Source of the DNA: Taiwanofungus camphoratus
Lineage: Eukaryota > Basidiomycota > Agaricomycetes > Polyporales > Taiwanofungaceae
Length of the DNA: 64,000 nt
Assembly: GCA_003999685.1 (NCBI GenBank)
Contig: CP021222.1
Span: 2,356,001-2,420,000 of the forward strand
Direction: 5' to 3'
Position 1 is the stretch's first letter; every line of letters starts with the position of its first letter. A program made the position numbers and the translations under genes. Below are positions 60,909 to 64,000 of the stretch, in pieces. The notes under the pieces were generated by a model. The model saw only the letters and a program-made list of their open reading frames with translations, did not search any database and was not told the DNA's origin.

Positions 60909-60940
60909 GTTGTTTTCGAAGCAAGTTGTTTTCGAAGCAG
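60909..60940. repeat. Tandem duplication of 16 bp
   Basis: GTTGTTTTCGAAGCA(A/G) occurs twice in direct succession (60909-60924 and 60925-60940), differing only in the last base. It lies just upstream of the coding-like frame at 60497-60868 and may be a recent slippage. Confidence 0.85.
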
Positions 60941-61329
60941 TGGGTGAACATGGGGTCCGAATATAAATTCAACATTTCCAACTACCCCCCTTTCTCTACT
61001 ACTGCTATCGTCATTACACCGACTTCCTAGCACAGTATGCATTCGCACAAAGGCACAAGTGGAACGCCCCTCCATGTCACCACTAACTATTTTGAAGTTA
61101 TTCGTCGTCCGAGCACGATCTACTACCATTATGACGGTGAGTGATACCGTGCCAGGATGTGTGGTCACAGACACTGATAGAACACCGTCCATCCAGTCGG
61201 TAAGCGAGTTCCACCTCAGTGGCATGGCATGGAGTTTGATTTGTTTTAGCTATCACACCCGAAGTTGGTCAAGCTCGTCGCGCGTTGATGAGTCCCGTAG
61301 CCTCCTGGGCCCCGAATCGCGATTTTAGG

Positions 61330-62756
61330 AGCTTTCTGATCCCCCAACCGACCACTCTAAGACTCTCCTACAGCCTACGACAGGAGGGATAGGTTCCTAT
61401 AATATTCCTAACGCCCCCTCTCCTTCCTAAACCCTCTTAACACCCTACGAAGTCTTGCGAAGTCACACGAGGTGCTACGAGATTTCGAATGCTAGATGCG
61501 AAGTCCCTAACTCCTGCTAAGTCCACTATCGGACACTGCCGGCCCTCCCATACTGTTCCATTGGATCTAGGTCCTATCTACTATGTCACTCATCCCGGGC
61601 TTAGCTAAGAAGTCTTAGCTAAGTCTCTCCTAGCTCTTGTGATTGCAGCTACCTCCGATAGGCTCCGAAACGGTCCGAAGTTCCGGAAATTGGACTTAGG
61701 AAGCCTTGTGCACCCCCATGGGTCTCGATCCTATGCCATAAGGTCATCCTAGGGCGTACCCATATGACCCTCCACCCAGTTAGGACACCTCCTGCCCCGA
61801 TTAGGCCAAGTCCCGCTGCTAAGAACTTCGTGCGCTCTTAGCCCACTAAGATAGGTGATCACGGCGCATGGCTGCTCTCGGATAGTCATCCCGCCCTCGT
61901 GAATGAAGTTGGTCACCTTTCTACCGTTCGTAGTTCCCCTGTTTCAGTTCCTAATTAGTTCCTATCCCCCTCGTGTTCACTTCGGAGTCCATGCGTTTTA
62001 GGACACATTTCGGACTCGTAAGGATCACTTCGCGCAAGATTAGTTTACCTCACGCTCCCCTATTTAGTCAGAGGTAGTTTACTATGTACGAGAGAGACCC
62101 CTCAGTGCACGCTTCTCTCTTTGGAATACCAGTTCCCCTGTAGCTCCGATCTCAGGAAAGCGCCGCGAGTACAACCTTAGGAACGGTCCTAAGGTCCCTA
62201 AGTCTCCACCCCAGCTTCATTTCAGTACCTTTGAACTACGTCTACGCTCGCGATATATCTACGAACCATGTCTACGCTTCCCGAACTACGCACTACGATC
62301 TACAAAAGTCACCGTGACTTCGCACCCTTCGGCACCTCTTATAGCACCTATCCGGTGGGCCTCCGCCTTAGTTATACCCTTAGGCTCACGTTGCGTTATC
62401 CCTACGTCCTACGAATAGCCCTACGACTCGCCCATAGCCTTAGTTACAGGCTATAGTACATCTCCCTACGCCCTCGAACTCTCCGACCTCTCCTACAGGT
62501 CTCCTACGCTAGCCAAACCTCGCCCACTTCGCTCTAACAAACTCCAAAACCTTACGCCCTTTAGCTAACTCTAACCAGAAGGACTTCGCAGCATCTACGA
62601 AGTCAGCTCGCGCGATTTAGCTAAAACTTCGAAGGACTTCGCAAAACCTCGAAGAACTTCGCATACTTCGGAGGGCCTCGCAAGGCCTTAGGGATAGTAT
62701 AGCACTTAGGAACAAGATCCTGTTGTGCAGGACCCTTGACCCCTTACTCCCCTACT
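61330..62756. repeat. Strand-skewed, word-repetitive non-coding DNA
   Basis: About 1.4 kb with no supported gene. The plus strand is visibly poor in G and rich in C, T and A. It reuses short words: CTACGA about eight times (for example 61444, 62257, 62407, 62594), ACTTCG/CTTCG clusters (62580-62670), TTAGCTAAG twice near 61600-61622, and CCTTAG. It directly adjoins the inverted arm at 62757. It is probably repeat DNA belonging to, or a target of, the structure on its right. No element family could be named. Confidence 0.55.
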
Positions 62757-62887
62757 TACAAAAACAAGACATACAGGTTTCCCGGTATCATACAGGTTGT
62801 AGCTCCTACCCTCACACCCTCACAGTTATCACACTACCCCCAGCCACGTTGCGGAGCACTCCCTAGGTACCAGGGTCCCCTAGGTCG
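62757..62887 (+). repeat. Left arm of a long inverted repeat
   Basis: The 131 bp from TACAAAAACAAGACATAC to CCCCTAGGTCG are mirrored at 63869-64000. The two copies are identical except for one extra A in the A-run at the outer end. Past the inner end similarity fades quickly (GCATCAGCG against GTATCAACG). This could be a terminal inverted repeat of a non-autonomous DNA element of about 1.24 kb, or part of a longer palindrome. Confidence 0.92.
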
Positions 62888-63204
62888 CATCAGCGTATGA
62901 GATCATCGACAAGCTACAGCGAGATTATGCCCGGGTCTTCAACCCAAGAGCGGTGTTGTGGACTATAGTACTCCAACCCCTACTGGGTACGACCTAGAGA
63001 AGCTGGAATGCTATAGAACTAGTTAGTGTGGAGGGGAGAGTCAGCAGCAAAGGGTTTCCGATCTCAAATGGGTCGAGAGACGTCTACGAAGGTCTTCGAC
63101 GACCCTCTACGTGTGTCGCGACTGCTCGACGTAGCTTCGATGTGCTACTATGCTGTACTATACTAGGGAGAGGCTTAAACGTGAGAACTTAGCTGATATA
63201 CAGC

Positions 63205-63396
63205 CCTTCGAATTTCTGTAGAAGGCGGACTTGGGTTAGAGAGGGAGATGCTAGCGCAACCCTTCGATGTGGCTCGAAGGCGGGCGTAAGACTGAACGCA
63301 ACTTCTTCGACTGATGTCGAAGACGGACGAGACGCAAGCCTTCAAGATACTGTAGAAGGCAGATAGTAGACGCAACTCTTCGAACGTAATCGAAGA
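63205..63396. repeat. Array of five short hairpins of the type CTTCGA-loop-TCGAAG
   Basis: Hairpins at 63205-63225, 63261-63280, 63304-63323, 63338-63360 and 63377-63396. Three have a perfect 7-bp stem and 6-nt loop: CCTTCGA/TCGAAGG (loop TGTGGC), TCTTCGA/TCGAAGA (loop CTGATG) and TCTTCGA/TCGAAGA (loop ACGTAA). The other two are looser CCTTC/GAAGG forms. Units 2-5 are each preceded by CGCAA(C/G). The loops differ while the stems hold, and the outer stem pair switches from C-G to T-A on both sides. Confidence 0.85.
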
Positions 63397-63539
63397 TGAA
63401 AGGACGCAGTAGAACGCAGTAGGTGACTAAATCGAAGGTGCTCTTCTTGAGCTCTGCAGGATAGGGGAAAACTTCTCTGTTGTTCCGAGACACCATACAT
63501 CGCATTTATACTACTGTACTATAATGTAAGGCGCATCGG

Positions 63540-63861
63540 GAGTGGCATAGTACAAGTGGCATCCTAACTTCTTGCGTACTACGAATTATGGAGTGGCATG
63601 AAATATACTAAGACAAGACCTGGGGCCGTAGCGTTATCGAGTACATCGAGTGGCGCATCGTAGCAAATCGAGCGATATCGGAGTGGCGAGACCGGTCACG
63701 TGCGAGGACATTGAGTGGCAACTGCACGTGGCGTATTGTGCGTAGAGGGATCGGTACACCGGAACATCGGACCGGAACTGGCGGAGTGGCGGTGGCGTGA
63801 TTCGAGGCTATCAGAGAGTCCTGCGGTGGCTTTTCGGGCTGTATCGGACATGTCGAGTGGC
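63540..63861. repeat. Seven spaced copies of GAGTGGC
   Basis: GAGTGGC occurs at 63540, 63591, 63648, 63681, 63713, 63784 and 63855, always on the plus strand, with spacings of 51, 57, 33, 32, 71 and 71 bp. AAGTGGC at 63554 is a near copy. Several copies follow a TCG or ATCG word. The rest of each unit is not conserved. Confidence 0.85.
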
Positions 63862-63868
63862 GTTGATA

Positions 63869-64000
63869 CGACCTAGGGGACCCTGGTACCTAGGGAGTGC
63901 TCCGCAACGTGGCTGGGGGTAGTGTGATAACTGTGAGGGTGTGAGGGTAGGAGCTACAACCTGTATGATACCGGGAAACCTGTATGTCTTGTTTTTTGTA
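63869..64000 (-). repeat. Right arm of the long inverted repeat (reaches window edge)
   Basis: Reverse complement of 62757-62887 with one extra base in the terminal A-run. The outer end coincides with the window edge, so it cannot be seen whether the arm continues or whether a target-site duplication flanks the structure. Confidence 0.92.

Noticed and set aside
61330-62756. Telomere or subtelomere, because CCCTAA-like words occur
   Set aside because: No tandem TTAGGG/CCCTAA array is present; the words are scattered.
63205-63396. Resemblance of the hairpin array to a CRISPR array
   Set aside because: Repeats are short, unequal in spacing (34-56 bp) and not identical, there are no cas genes, and the host is a eukaryote.
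61330-64000. A retroelement with long terminal repeats
   Set aside because: The long repeats here are inverted, not direct, and no polymerase, integrase or capsid-like coding sequence was recognised.

Overview
The window is nuclear DNA of a filamentous basidiomycete, most likely an agaricomycete. Genes are dense and on both strands. Nearly every gene is cut by several GT-AG introns of about 45-100 nt. The gene set is typical of fungi: Zn2Cys6 regulator, Sfi1, Rmd5, Nsa1, Nop16, Qcr10, pyridoxal synthase and Argonaute. No rRNA, tRNA or bacterial operon structure was seen. Exon boundaries were worked out by eye from splice signals, reading phase and family resemblance.

Layout. 1-8.3 kb: 3' part of a pirin gene; NSA1 (ribosome biogenesis, minus) divergent from RMD5/GID2 (ubiquitin ligase); SFI1 (spindle pole body). 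8.3-13.9 kb: gene-poor, with nested palindromes near 9.5 kb and one candidate spliced gene of unknown family at 10.9-11.8 kb. 13.9-25.1 kb: a proline/serine-rich protein, an MFS transporter, a peroxisomal long-chain acyl-CoA synthetase ending in SKL, a penta-EF-hand protein and a HAD-like hydrolase. 25.2-26.9 kb: a 73-residue complex III subunit (QCR10) divergent from NOP16. 27.8-30.7 kb: a Zn2Cys6 regulator. 32.4-36.6 kb: a zinc-ribbon protein, a membrane-anchored aspartic protease and Rab1/Ypt1. 37.2-42.8 kb: cyclin L divergent from an RS-rich protein, then PDX1/SNZ1. 46.2-48.1 kb: mitochondrial ribosomal protein mL49 and a nuclear-type unknown protein. 48.9-52.8 kb: an Argonaute whose fourth catalytic residue is aspartate. 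54.4-60.0 kb: glyoxalase II, a single-pass membrane protein and the SRP receptor alpha subunit.

61.3-64.0 kb: repeat DNA without genes. Two almost identical inverted arms of about 131 bp (62757-62887 and 63869-64000) enclose about 1 kb. That core holds an array of five short hairpins, three with exact 7-bp stems that show paired base changes, followed by seven copies of GAGTGGC. This is the least explained and most novel-looking part of the window. It reaches the window edge, so its true ends are unknown.

Most genes are housekeeping and functionally unlinked. Three head-to-head pairs (NSA1/RMD5, QCR10/NOP16, cyclin L/RS protein) have only 122-245 bp between start codons and probably share promoters.
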